Shown piece after piece: positions 40,238 through 48,565 of a stretch of DNA of 64,000 nt. Below the pieces are notes generated by a model. The model saw only the letters and a program-made list of their open reading frames with translations. It made no database searches and was not told where the DNA came from. The stretch is from positions 14,100 through 78,099 of the forward strand of contig USEY01000007.1 in the NCBI GenBank assembly GCA_900553815.1. Direction: 5' to 3'. How positions within the stretch are numbered: the first letter of the stretch is position 1; each line of letters opens with the position of its first letter. The translations under genes were made by a program, and so were the position numbers. This DNA comes from an uncultured Bacteroides sp. GTDB taxonomy: Bacteria; Bacteroidota; Bacteroidia; Bacteroidales; Bacteroidaceae.

Positions 40238-40945
40238 TCAGCCGGAAATCTTTGTGGCACGCAGGATTTCGCGCTTGCCTCCCGGAGGACCGGGCAAACG
40301 TTCCACGTGGAAACCAGTGGCTTGCAGCAGGCGGCGCACAACGCCCTTGGCGCAGTAGGTGGTCAGTATGCCGCCGGATGCCATGTGGCGGTAGATGGCC
40401 TGGAAGAGTTCGGGTGTCCACATTTCGGGCTGCTTTTCGGGGGCAAAGGCGTCGAAGTAGACAACGTCGAACAATGAAGAATTGGGAATGAGGAATGAAG
40501 AATTTTCCGGGGATGAAGCATCGGGCTCGGAGGCTTCGGACAGCAGGCTGTAGGCGTCGCCTTGCAGCTTGCGGAGGCTGAAGTAAGGGGTCAGTTGCAC
40601 CGGTTGCTGCCAGGGGGCAAGGTGCAGCTGTTCGAAGAGGGGATTGTCGCTGTAGCCCAGTGGATGGACTTCGTCCCAACTGAGGGGATAGAGCTCGAGG
40701 GCGGTGTAGCTGACGGGGCGTTGGCAGCGGTCGGCGTCTTCCAGTGTAAGCAAGGCGTTGAGGCCTGTGCCCAATCCCACTTCAAGCACCTGTGGATGGG
40801 GAACGGGCGAGGCGTGCAGACCCATCTCGATGAAGATGTGCTGCGACTCGGTGCGGGCACCTTTCACGGAATGGTAGTGTTCGTCCAGCTGGGGCACGTA
40901 GAGGGTGGCGCTGCCGTCTTGGGTCTGTTCGATGATGCGTTGCAT
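40238..40945 (-). CDS. mnmD: tRNA 5-methylaminomethyl-2-thiouridine methyltransferase MnmD
   Basis: A 235-residue single-domain enzyme equal to the methyltransferase half of MnmC, finishing the mnm5s2U modification of tRNA wobble uridine. Motifs: YHSVKGARTESQHIFIEMGL, SAM motif LEVGLGTGLNALLTL, FDVVYFDAFAPEKQPEMWT, LTTYCAKGVVRRLLQATGF and PGPPGGKREILRA. The FAD oxidase domain of MnmC is absent, as in many Bacteroidetes. Residues of about 138-158 (SEASEPDASSPENSSFLIPN) form an insert directly before FDVVYF, encoded by an AATGAAG repeat at 40473-40504. It keeps the frame, so the gene may still be active. It is the last gene of a purD-led unit. Confidence 0.9.
   Translation of the reverse strand: MQRIIEQTQDGSATLYVPQLDEHYHSVKGARTESQHIFIEMGLHASPVPHPQVLEVGLGTGLNALLTLEDADRCQRPVSYTALELYPLSWDEVHPLGYSDNPLFEQLHLAPWQQPVQLTPYFSLRKLQGDAYSLLSEASEPDASSPENSSFLIPNSSLFDVVYFDAFAPEKQPEMWTPELFQAIYRHMASGGILTTYCAKGVVRRLLQATGFHVERLPGPPGGKREILRATKISG
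40473..40504. repeat. AATGAAGAATTGGGAATG repeat inside mnmD
   Basis: These 32 bases nearly match the right arm of the element at 39339-39439 (reversed), with about five differences. On the minus strand it encodes NSSFLIPNSS in frame. A shortened copy, ATTCTTCATTCTTCATT, is at 58515-58531 near the end of gldM. Confidence 0.75.
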
Positions 40946-41043
40946 GGGGATGTGAGTTTAGTTCTTCTTGAGTTTATAAATGGGTAGATTTATAAATTAT
41001 AGATTGACTCGCTCCATAGAATCAAAACTAATGGACATAAAAA

Positions 41044-41526
41044 CTAAATACTGACTACCAGCGACACGACGCCCTCCAGCGCCAGCAGCATCAGCACGTA
41101 GCGCAGCAGCTTGCCGGTGAACATGGACAGGGTGGTAATCCATACGTTGCTGCGCATCAGTCCCAGGGCAATGGCTATGACCTCGCCCACGATGGGCAGG
41201 AAGACGAAGAAGGCCATCAGTGCGCCCTTGCCTTGCAGGAAGCGCTGCATGCGCTCCACCTTTTCGGGCTTCACGCGCAGGTATTTCTCTATCCAGTCGG
41301 TGCGCCCCAGCCGGCCAATGTAGTAGCAGGTCATGCCGCCTACGGTGTTGCCCAAGGCTGCCGAGAGAACGCAGAGTGCGGGGCTGAGGCCCAGCTTGAC
41401 AAGCGCCACCAGCACCAGTTCGGAGCTGAAAGGCAGGATGCTGCCGGCAATGAGGGCCGAAAGGAAGAGGCCCAGGTAGCCCCAGTCGATGAGGAGCTGT
41501 ATGAGTTGGTCTACAAAAATATCCAT
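41044..41526 (-). CDS. YqaA-family VTT-domain membrane protein
   Basis: A 160-residue polytopic protein of the YqaA branch of the DedA/VTT superfamily. It shows LGLFLSALIAGSILPFSSELVLVALV, AALGNTVGGMTCYYIGRLG and FLPIVGEVIAIALGLMRSN, the re-entrant loop segments of the family. VTT proteins are implicated in lipid movement across membranes; the exact substrate is unknown here. Its start overlaps the end of the upstream membrane protein gene by 16 bases. Confidence 0.9.
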   Translation of the reverse strand: MDIFVDQLIQLLIDWGYLGLFLSALIAGSILPFSSELVLVALVKLGLSPALCVLSAALGNTVGGMTCYYIGRLGRTDWIEKYLRVKPEKVERMQRFLQGKGALMAFFVFLPIVGEVIAIALGLMRSNVWITTLSMFTGKLLRYVLMLLALEGVVSLVVSI

Positions 41527-42497
41527 AGGTTGAAAACAAATAACAGCAGCAGCAGGAGCAGCGACACGACGAAGAAGATGTTGGCTGCCTTGCCGCCTGA
41601 AAGGGCAAACAGGTGTCCGCTAAGCAGGCTGACGCCTATGAGCAGCAGGGGCAGTATCTGTATGCAGAGCCATGCCTGCAGGAAGGCCAGCAGGAAGAGC
41701 AGACCGTTGACCAGCAACAGAAAGTGCAGGTAGCTGCGGGTGCGCAGCTTGTCGGAGAAGCCGGTGGCCAGACAGTGGGCCGCACTGACCACGTAGAGCA
41801 GCAGCAGGTAGAGCAGCATGGCCAGCTCCCAGGGCAGGAAGCTGAAGGCAGGGGTGCGGAAGTCGAGCATCTGGCTCAGCGGGCTGTAGAAGATGTCCAT
41901 CTGCCCGGTCCAGTAGGCATAGCACAGCAGAAACCAGTAGGGCAGGGCAAAGCCCAGCAGCGAAGCCAGGAAGCTGCGCGGCGTCAGTGAGCGGAAGTTG
42001 TAGGCGCCTATCCAGCAGAAGGGCACCAGCCACACGAACTGGGGCAGGAACAGGCTGGCCACACCCAGAAAGACGAAGGAGTGGAACAGGCGTCCGGCAG
42101 GATAGGGATGCTGGTAGCTGTCGAACAGGAAGAACAGGGCCACCAGCAGGGCGGCCGAGGCTACGTCGCCGGCATAGAGCAGGTGCATGCCGGGGCAGAC
42201 AGAGGCCAGCAGGAAGTAGATGGAGGTCTGCACCGAGGCGCGCATGCGTATGATGGCAAAGCGGTTGTTTATCTCGATGAGAAAATAGCCAATGACGGCG
42301 TAGAGCAGGAAACTGCCCAGGCGGTCGGTCAAGGCAAGGCTTGCATCGGTTGAGGAGTGGAACAGCGGAGTGGCGTCGGTCGACACATTGGGCTGCAACA
42401 GAGCAGCCAGCAGCCAGCAACACAGCGAGATGAGGATGGCGGCAGGCAGGGTGAAGTGGCCCGAGGTGACACGTAGCTGGAAATTCTTGAGGGACAT
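41511..42497 (-). CDS. Polytopic membrane protein, function unknown
   Basis: A 328-residue hydrophobic protein with about nine transmembrane helices (for example ILISLCCWLLAALLQ, GSFLLYAVIGYFLIEI, SLFLPQFVWLVPFCWIGAY and LLYLLLLYVVSAAH). The motif-like pieces PGMHLLYAGDVASAALLVALFFLFDSYQHPYPAGRLFHSFVFLG and FCWIGAYNFRSLTPRSFLASLLGFALPYWFL recur in Bacteroidales homologues as far as I recall. It starts the pair with yqaA. No function is proposed. Confidence 0.8.
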   Translation of the reverse strand: MSLKNFQLRVTSGHFTLPAAILISLCCWLLAALLQPNVSTDATPLFHSSTDASLALTDRLGSFLLYAVIGYFLIEINNRFAIIRMRASVQTSIYFLLASVCPGMHLLYAGDVASAALLVALFFLFDSYQHPYPAGRLFHSFVFLGVASLFLPQFVWLVPFCWIGAYNFRSLTPRSFLASLLGFALPYWFLLCYAYWTGQMDIFYSPLSQMLDFRTPAFSFLPWELAMLLYLLLLYVVSAAHCLATGFSDKLRTRSYLHFLLLVNGLLFLLAFLQAWLCIQILPLLLIGVSLLSGHLFALSGGKAANIFFVVSLLLLLLLFVFNLWIFL

Positions 42498-42498
42498 T

Positions 42499-42612
42499 TG
42501 TCAGTGGTCAGTGGTCAATGGTGAGTGGTCAGTGGTGAGCGGTGAGTGGCAGTGCAAGTATCCCGGATGGGTTCTCGCCACTTGCCACTCATCACTTACC
42601 GTTGACCACTCT
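42499..42612. repeat. Heptamer-like repeat and large imperfect hairpin before purD stop
   Basis: The spacer between purD and the membrane protein gene repeats GTGGTCA and GTGAGTGGTCA about every 7 bases on the left half. The right half is its rough inverse (CCACTTGCCACTCATCACTTACC, TTGACCACT), so the RNA could fold as a long imperfect hairpin on the minus transcript. Confidence 0.6.
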
Positions 42613-42614
42613 AT

Positions 42615-43889
42615 TTACAGGTCGAAACCGATGTCGCGACGGAAGTACTTGCCGTCGAAGCTCAGCAGGTCGGCCACCTTGTAGCTCTTTTCCAAGGCTT
42701 CCTGCCTGGTCTCGCCATACGAGCATACGGCGATGACGCGTCCGCCGTTGGTCACGATGCGTCCGTCCTTCATCGTTGTTCCGGCATGGAACAGAATGCT
42801 GTCGGTCGTTTCGGCCAGGTTGAAGCCGGTGATGGGCAGTCCCTTCTTGTAGTCGCCGGGATAGCCGCCGCTGACCAGCATGACGCAGGCTACCGCACGC
42901 GGGTCGATAATCATGGACTTGGTGTTGAGGTTCACCTTGTAGACGCCCTCGAAGAGGTCGACGATGTCGCTCTGCAGGCGCAGCATGACGCTTTCGGTCT
43001 CGGGGTCGCCCATGCGTACGTTGTATTCAATGACCATCGGCTCACCCTGTACGTTGATGAGGCCCAGGAAGATGAAGCCTTTGTAGAGGATGCCTTCTTC
43101 GCGCAGACCGTTGATGGTAGGCTCGATGATGCGCTCGCGCACCTTCTCCATGAACTCGTCGTTGGCAAAGGGTACGGGCGATACGCTGCCCATGCCGCCG
43201 GTGTTCAGGCCGGTGTCGCCTTCGCCTACGCGCTTGTAGTCTTTGGCCACGGGCAATACCTTGTAGTGCTCGCTGTCGGTCAGCACGAAGACGGAGCACT
43301 CAATGCCGCTGAGGAACTCCTCGATGACTACCGTGGCGCTGGCGTCGCCAAACATGCCTTCGAGCATGCTTTGCAGTTCCTTCTTGGCCTCCTCCAGGGT
43401 AGGCACGATGAGCACGCCCTTGCCGGCACACAGGCCGTCGGCCTTCAGTACGTAGGGAGCCTGCAGGGTCTCCAGGAAGGCGAAGCCTTCGGCTATGGTT
43501 TCGGTAGTTACGGTCTTGTGGCGGGCAGTGGGGATGTTGTGGCGGTGCATGAATTCCTTGGCGAACTCCTTGCTGCCTTCCAACATGGCGCCACGGGCCG
43601 AGGGACCGATGATGGCTATGTTCTGGGTAGTGATGTCATTCTTGAAGTAGTCGAAGATGCCCTTCACCAAGGGGTCTTCGGGGCCAACGACAATCATGTC
43701 GATGGCACGTTCGAGTGCAAATACTTTCAGTGCGGCAAAGTCTGTGGCCTTGATGTCGACGTTCTCACCTACTTGTGCGGTGCCGGCATTACCGGGTGCA
43801 ATGTACAGTTTCTCAACTTTCGGACTTTGGGCAATCTTCCATGCCAGGGCGTGCTCGCGGCCGCCCGAACCTAAGAGTAATATCTTCAT
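42615..43889 (-). CDS. purD: Phosphoribosylamine-glycine ligase PurD
   Basis: A 424-residue ATP-grasp enzyme of purine synthesis joining glycine to phosphoribosylamine. It begins [22 protein letters not shown]. It includes [90 protein letters not shown] and [19 protein letters not shown]. It is full-length and preceded by a TAACTTTG box. The first gene of a probable purD-membrane protein-yqaA-mnmD unit. Confidence 0.97.
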   Translation of the reverse strand: MKILLLGSGGREHALAWKIAQSPKVEKLYIAPGNAGTAQVGENVDIKATDFAALKVFALERAIDMIVVGPEDPLVKGIFDYFKNDITTQNIAIIGPSARGAMLEGSKEFAKEFMHRHNIPTARHKTVTTETIAEGFAFLETLQAPYVLKADGLCAGKGVLIVPTLEEAKKELQSMLEGMFGDASATVVIEEFLSGIECSVFVLTDSEHYKVLPVAKDYKRVGEGDTGLNTGGMGSVSPVPFANDEFMEKVRERIIEPTINGLREEGILYKGFIFLGLINVQGEPMVIEYNVRMGDPETESVMLRLQSDIVDLFEGVYKVNLNTKSMIIDPRAVACVMLVSGGYPGDYKKGLPITGFNLAETTDSILFHAGTTMKDGRIVTNGGRVIAVCSYGETRQEALEKSYKVADLLSFDGKYFRRDIGFDL

Positions 43890-43914
43890 AATGAGTATAT
43901 ATTGTATGACGGCG

Positions 43915-43922
43915 CAAAGTTA
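43915..43922 (-). promoter_or_regulatory. -7 box for purD
   Basis: TAACTTTG on the minus strand, 26 bases before the purD start. No clear -33 element. No purine-riboswitch-like structure is evident. Confidence 0.5.
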
Positions 43923-44011
43923 CAAATATTTCCCCGTATGTTTGGCATGGTAATGTATTTATTCATTATCTTTGTGCATGGCGGGGTAAGAGTACGAGGA
44001 TGCCTGAAACG

Positions 44012-44149
44012 TCACCTCGGTCACGGTCGGTTCTTCACCTCGGTCACGGCCTGCTCTTCACCTCGGTCACGAACTGCCCTTCACCGAGGTGACGTTTCCG
44101 CCTTCACCGAGGTGACGTTTTCACCTTCGCCGGGGCAACGTTTCTGCTC
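44012..44149. repeat. 23-bp tandem dyad array with orientation flip, TCACCTCGGTCAC core
   Basis: Six units start at 44012, 44035, 44058, 44081, 44104 and 44127, an exact 23-base period. Units 1-3 hold TCACCTCGGTCACG, units 4-5 TCACCGAGGTGACG, and unit 6 is decayed (TCGCCGGGGCAACG). A 16-base perfect inverted repeat joins the two halves (44006-44021 with 44083-44098). It lies between divergent purD and the HU-HIG gene and fills most of the 43890-44244 gap. Confidence 0.92.
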
Positions 44150-44244
44150 TTGCTGATATGAATTGTAAGCGTATGACAGTCAGTTTGTTATCAGAATACA
44201 GAGGACTGTCCTTTTGAATATTAACCTTTTAAAAACTAACTACC

Positions 44245-44754
44245 ATGGGATTTAAGTACAAACTTGTAGAGAAAAGCAGCAACCCCGGGGACAAGCGGGC
44301 CCCGAAGAAGTGGTATGCAACTCCGCAAAGCTCCACTGCCATGAGCGGAAAGGCCATGACGCGTGCTGCCGCAAAGAACACCACGTTGGCTCCCATCGAG
44401 CTGGAGGCCGCACTCGATTTGCTGGCCGACTTCATCCCCCAGCAGCTGTTGCAGGGACACACCGTCACCATTCCCGGACTGGGATACTTCCGACTCTCCT
44501 TCAAGAGCAAGGGGGCGGACACGGTGAAGGCGTTCAATCCGCAGGAGATGATTTACGACGTGCGTCCGGTGTTTGTGCCCGACAGTACGTTCCGTAACCG
44601 GGTGAAGCAGGGTGTGGAATTTGAGGATGGCGGCGTGAAGGCGGGCGACGTGAACTATGCCACCCGTATGGACTACTATGCAGCCAACGGCGAGGAACCT
44701 GGCGGCGGCGAAGAGCCGGGCGGCGGCGAAGAGCCGGGCGGTGGAATGGGCTAA
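44245..44754 (+). CDS. HU-HIG-type DNA-binding protein with a GEEPGG tail
   Basis: A 169-residue protein of the HU-like (HU-HIG) group widespread in Bacteroidales: FKYKLVEKSSNPGDKRAPKKWYATPQSS, then helices and LLQGHTVTIPGLGYFRLSFKSKGADTVKAFNP, where the beta-arm region and GLGYFRLSFKSKG resemble the group. The last 20 residues are a low-complexity repeat, GEEPGG three times, then GMG. The repeats are coded by 18-base near-identical copies (44694-44747). These proteins probably bind DNA; a specific role is unknown. It is closed by a strong bidirectional terminator. Confidence 0.88.
   Translation: MGFKYKLVEKSSNPGDKRAPKKWYATPQSSTAMSGKAMTRAAAKNTTLAPIELEAALDLLADFIPQQLLQGHTVTIPGLGYFRLSFKSKGADTVKAFNPQEMIYDVRPVFVPDSTFRNRVKQGVEFEDGGVKAGDVNYATRMDYYAANGEEPGGGEEPGGGEEPGGGMG
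44694..44747 (+). repeat. 18-bp coding tandem repeat (GEEPGG x3)
   Basis: GGCGGCGAAGAGCCGGGC-type copies give three GEEPGG units in frame. The first copy has synonymous changes (GAGGAACCT), and the other two are almost identical, so copy number could vary by slippage. Confidence 0.75.
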
Positions 44755-44784
44755 CGGGCGGAACCCCGTAGGTATAAAGTAAAA

Positions 44785-44823
44785 GGGCCTCCCCATGGAC
44801 GTGCGTCCGTCGGGGAGGCCCTT
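44785..44823. terminator. Bidirectional terminator between HU-HIG and DPP-IV genes
   Basis: GGGCCTCCCC (44785-44794) pairs perfectly with GGGGAGGCCC (44812-44821), with A-rich sequence on the left, so it can serve the minus gene too. It lies between convergent stops at 44754 and 44833. Confidence 0.85.
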
Positions 44824-44832
44824 GCTGTATCT

Positions 44833-47058
44833 TTACAGATAATCCTCGAAGTAGCGGGTTATCTTCTCGTGCAGATGCACGCGGTCGCGCCCCAGCACGT
44901 TGTGCTTGTGGCAGGGGTAGATGAACATGTCGGGATAGGTGCGGGCATCTACGCAGGCCTTGATGAACGACAGGGTGTGCTGTGGCACGCAGGTGTCGTC
45001 GTGGTCGTCGTGGATGATGAGCAGGTGTCCCTTCAGCTGCGGGGCCAGGTTCTTCAGGTTGGTCTGCTTGTAGCCGTCGGGGTTGGTCTGCGGGGTGTCC
45101 ATGTAGCGTTCGCCGTACATTACCTCGTAGTAGCCCCAGTCGATGACCGGTCCGCCGGCCACGCCTACCTTGAATGTGTCGGGATAGCGCAGCATGAGGG
45201 CGGTTGTCATGTGTCCGCCGAAGCTCCAGCCGTGCACGCCGATGCGGTTGGCATCCACGTAGGGCAGGCTCTGGAGGAATTCCACGCCCTTCACCTGGTC
45301 TTTGCCTTCCTCAATGCCCAGGTGGCGGAAGGTGCAGTTCTCGAACTCCAGTCCGCGGTTGGAGCTGCCGCGGTTGTCGAGGGTGAAGAGGATGTAGCCC
45401 TTGTTGGCCATGTAGAGGTCCCAGCCGCGGGCTGAGCTGTTCCAGTTGCTGGCTATCATCTGTGCGTGCGGTCCGCCGTAGACGTAGACGATGGCGGGAT
45501 ATTTCTTCGCCGGGTCGAAGTCGGCGGGCTTGATGATGCGGTAGTAGAGGTCGGTCTTCCCGTCGGCAGCCTTCAGTGTGCCCACTTCTACGCTGGGCAT
45601 CTTGAAGCCTTCAAAGGGGTTGGCGGCGGTGAGCAGGCAGGCTGTCTGGCGGCCGTTGGCGGTGGAGCGCAGGTCGATGACGCGCGGCACGTCGGGGGCC
45701 GACCAGTTGTCAAGCAGGTAGGTGCCCGATGCGGAGAGCTGTGCGTTGTGTACGCCCTGGCCGTTGTCCATCGGGGTCAGCTTGCCGTTGGCCACGTTTA
45801 CTTTATACAGGTTGCTTTGCAGGGGCGACTCCTTGGTGGCGGTGATGAAGATTTCCTTCTTCTTGGCGTTGAAGCCGAGGATGCTCTGCACGAGCCAGGG
45901 GCCGGAGGTGAGGGGCTTCATTTGATAGAACGCGATATGGTTGCCGCCAGCTTTGTCTTCTACCCGTTGTACCTCTGTTTTTATCTGTGTGTCGAACAGA
46001 TAGAGATGGTTGTATCCGTCCTTCTGGCTTTGATAGATGAACTTGGTATCATCCCAGGGCAGGAAAACTATGGGTTGTTGAGGCTCCACATACTTGGGAT
46101 GTTTCTCCTGATAAAGGGTATCCATCAGTTTGCCTGTTTCGGCGTCGTACTGGCACAGCTTGGAGTGGTTCTGGTCGCGGTTCAGCTCGATGAGGAAGAG
46201 CGACTTCTCGTCGGGTGCCCACGAGATGTTGGTGAAGTAGCGGTCGGTGGGGTCGCCGGTGTTCAGGTAGAGGGTCTTCCCGGTGGCGGGGTTGTAGATG
46301 CCTACCTGCACCTTGTGGCTGGTCATGCCGGCCATGGGGTAGCGCACGGGGTCGACCTTGCCCACGCGGGCGGTGATGTCGACCAGCGGATACTGGCTCA
46401 CCATGCTCTCGTCCATGCGGTAGAAGGCCAGCAGCTGGCCGCTGGGGCTCCAGAAGGTACCTTTCGAGATGCCGAACTCGTTGCGGTGTACGGTCTGTCC
46501 GCAGACGATGCCTTCGGGTTCGTCGGTCACTTGGTGGTTATCTACGTAGAGGTTGTTGGCTATGGTGTAGGCCACGTGGCCGCTCTCTGTGGAGTAGTCG
46601 ACGTTGGCTGCCTGCTGGTCAAACACGAGGCTGCTGACAATCTGGTCGGCCTTCCAGTCGTAGACCACGTACTTGCCTTTCATGGCCAACAGCAGTTGGG
46701 TCTTGTCGGCCCAAGGCAGTTGCACGCTGTAGAGGTGCGACAGCTTGCCCAGCTTCTGTGCCTGGAGTGCCTGGTTGATGTGCTCGCGTGTGGTGAGCAG
46801 GGTCTCCTTGCCGTTCTTGGGGTTGATGGCAAAGAGTGAGTCGAGGGTGGGCTTTATGCATTGGTCTCCCCACCACTGCACGCCGTAGAGTGTCTCGGCA
46901 AAGCGGTAGGTTTCGCCGCCGGGGATGAGGTCTTCCAGCGTGGGATATTTCAGCTCGTTGCTGTTCATGGTTGTTTCTTGTGCCATAACTGTTGTTCCCG
47001 GCATTGCAGGCATTGCCAGCAGCAGTGCGGCCAGGATGCTTTTACAGATTGTTTTCAT
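44833..47058 (-). CDS. Secreted S9 prolyl peptidase, dipeptidyl peptidase IV type
   Basis: A 741-residue enzyme with a signal peptide (SILAALLLAMPAMPGTTVMAQ). The N-terminal two thirds form the DPP-IV beta-propeller (FAINPKNGKETLL, GTFWSPSGQLLAFYRMDESMV with the Glu of the S9B group, ISWAPDEKSLFLIELNRDQN). The alpha/beta-hydrolase domain has IVYVYGGPHAQMI, the nucleophile in HGWSFGGHMT near residue 611, and the terminal His region CHKHNVLGRDRVHLHEKI. It removes N-terminal dipeptides after proline in the periplasm or at the surface, aiding peptide use. It lies 24 bases after the RlmL-like gene. Confidence 0.93.
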   Translation of the reverse strand: MKTICKSILAALLLAMPAMPGTTVMAQETTMNSNELKYPTLEDLIPGGETYRFAETLYGVQWWGDQCIKPTLDSLFAINPKNGKETLLTTREHINQALQAQKLGKLSHLYSVQLPWADKTQLLLAMKGKYVVYDWKADQIVSSLVFDQQAANVDYSTESGHVAYTIANNLYVDNHQVTDEPEGIVCGQTVHRNEFGISKGTFWSPSGQLLAFYRMDESMVSQYPLVDITARVGKVDPVRYPMAGMTSHKVQVGIYNPATGKTLYLNTGDPTDRYFTNISWAPDEKSLFLIELNRDQNHSKLCQYDAETGKLMDTLYQEKHPKYVEPQQPIVFLPWDDTKFIYQSQKDGYNHLYLFDTQIKTEVQRVEDKAGGNHIAFYQMKPLTSGPWLVQSILGFNAKKKEIFITATKESPLQSNLYKVNVANGKLTPMDNGQGVHNAQLSASGTYLLDNWSAPDVPRVIDLRSTANGRQTACLLTAANPFEGFKMPSVEVGTLKAADGKTDLYYRIIKPADFDPAKKYPAIVYVYGGPHAQMIASNWNSSARGWDLYMANKGYILFTLDNRGSSNRGLEFENCTFRHLGIEEGKDQVKGVEFLQSLPYVDANRIGVHGWSFGGHMTTALMLRYPDTFKVGVAGGPVIDWGYYEVMYGERYMDTPQTNPDGYKQTNLKNLAPQLKGHLLIIHDDHDDTCVPQHTLSFIKACVDARTYPDMFIYPCHKHNVLGRDRVHLHEKITRYFEDYL

Positions 47059-47082
47059 GATAGCCTGATATATGGTTTAGTA

Positions 47083-48483
47083 TCACTGTTCTTCTTTCTT
47101 CTGTTGCTCGCGCTTCTTCCTTTCAGGATAGGATTCGCCTGAGCGGGGACGGCGTTCGGCAGAGAAGTTCTTCTTTTCGCTGCTCTCACGGTCTTTGCGG
47201 TCGCGTGGCTTGAAGTCGCGTCGTTCGCCGCTGCCGTGTTCACGTTTCTCACGCGGTTTGTATTCACGTCGTTCGCTAGCCGGTGCCTTGCGTTCTTTCT
47301 GTTCCTTTTGCTCCTTGTCCAGCGTCTCGCCCGACTCAAGGAACTCACGGTATTTGCCGTCGAATATCTCGTACTGGCGGAATTCGCAGTCAAGTGCACC
47401 GTTGAACAGCGGGATGCGCTTGCTGGCTTTCAGACCGATTTTGTCGAAACATTCGTCGCGGTAAGACAGTATCCAGGCCGAATTGCCGATGAAGGCATGT
47501 TTCAGGCGTTCACCAATCATCTCGTACAGTCCCAGCAAGTCGTTGGTCGAGATACGTTCGCCGTAGGGCGGGTTGGTGATGATGATGCTCTTTTCCTTGG
47601 GCTGTTCAAACTGCTGGAAGGGTTGTATTTTGAGGATGATGTCCTTGCTCAGTCCGGCTGCCTTTACGTTGTGTGTGGCTATTTCGTTGGCTTTGGGGTT
47701 GTTGTCGTAGCCGTAGATTTTATGCTCGAACTCGCGCTCCTGGCTGTCGTCGTTGTAGATGCTCTCGAACAGGTCGGCGTCAAAGTCGTTCCACTTTTCG
47801 AAGGCATAGCCTTGGCGGAAAACTCCCGGCGCAATGTTGCGGGCAATGAGGGCTGCCTCGATGGGAATGGTACCCGAACCGCACATGGGGTCAATCAGGT
47901 CGCACTCGCCGTGCCAGCCCGTCATCAGAATCATGCCGGCAGCCAGCACCTCGTTGAGCGGAGCTTCGACGGCTTCCTGGCGATAGCCGCGGCGGTGGAG
48001 CGACTCACCGCTGGAGTCGAGCGACAGGGTGCACTGCGTCTGCGCAATGTGGATGTTGAGCAATACGTCGGGCTTGCTGATGCGTACGCTGGGACGCTTG
48101 CCGGTCTTCTCGCGGAAGTAGTCCACGATGGCATCTTTTACACGGTAGGAAACAAACTTGCTGTGGCGGAATTCTTCGCTGAAGACTACCGCATCTACGG
48201 CAAACGTCTTGTTGATGTCCAGAATATCTTCCCACTCAATGGCATGTACGGCCTCATAGACCTCATCGGCATCCTTGGCCTCAAAGCTTTTGATAGGCTT
48301 GAGAATGCGGATGGCAGTACGCAGGCTGAAGTTAGCCCTGTACATCATTTCTTTGTCGCCGCTGAAAGACACCATGCGACGTCCTATTTCAATGTCGTTT
48401 GCCCCTAAGGCTGTCAGTTCTTGTGCTAGCACTTCTTCCAACCCCTGGAAGGTCTTGGCTATCATTGGGAATGTTTCCATCAT
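47083..48483 (-). CDS. THUMP-domain RNA methyltransferase (RlmL-like) with basic tail
   Basis: A 466-residue protein. An N-terminal THUMP domain (residues about 45-165) precedes a methyltransferase core with LIDPMCGSGTIPIEAALIARNIAPG, the motif IV NPPYGERIS near residue 300, and FIGNSAWILSYRD. The family methylates guanine N2 of 23S rRNA (RlmL N-terminal half). The final 95 residues are a disordered Lys/Arg/Glu-rich tail (REYKPREKREHGSGERRDF...), likely for RNA contact. No promoter is visible in the 82 bases upstream. Confidence 0.92.
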   Translation of the reverse strand: MMETFPMIAKTFQGLEEVLAQELTALGANDIEIGRRMVSFSGDKEMMYRANFSLRTAIRILKPIKSFEAKDADEVYEAVHAIEWEDILDINKTFAVDAVVFSEEFRHSKFVSYRVKDAIVDYFREKTGKRPSVRISKPDVLLNIHIAQTQCTLSLDSSGESLHRRGYRQEAVEAPLNEVLAAGMILMTGWHGECDLIDPMCGSGTIPIEAALIARNIAPGVFRQGYAFEKWNDFDADLFESIYNDDSQEREFEHKIYGYDNNPKANEIATHNVKAAGLSKDIILKIQPFQQFEQPKEKSIIITNPPYGERISTNDLLGLYEMIGERLKHAFIGNSAWILSYRDECFDKIGLKASKRIPLFNGALDCEFRQYEIFDGKYREFLESGETLDKEQKEQKERKAPASERREYKPREKREHGSGERRDFKPRDRKDRESSEKKNFSAERRPRSGESYPERKKREQQKKEEQ

Positions 48484-48565
48484 GTATGTTACTTATATTA
48501 ATATGCTGTTTTATGGCTGAATAAATGAAATCCTTTTCTTGTCGCTTACTTGTCATCGTCAGTTA

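Noticed and set aside
39339..40504. Insertion sequence around folK and mnmD
   Set aside because: The elements have no transposase and no target duplication that I can see; only short repeat arms are present.
45466..46839. A 457-codon open frame antisense to the DPP-IV gene
   Set aside because: Val/Gly/Leu-rich antisense shadow with no recognisable domain; the minus-strand peptidase is certain.
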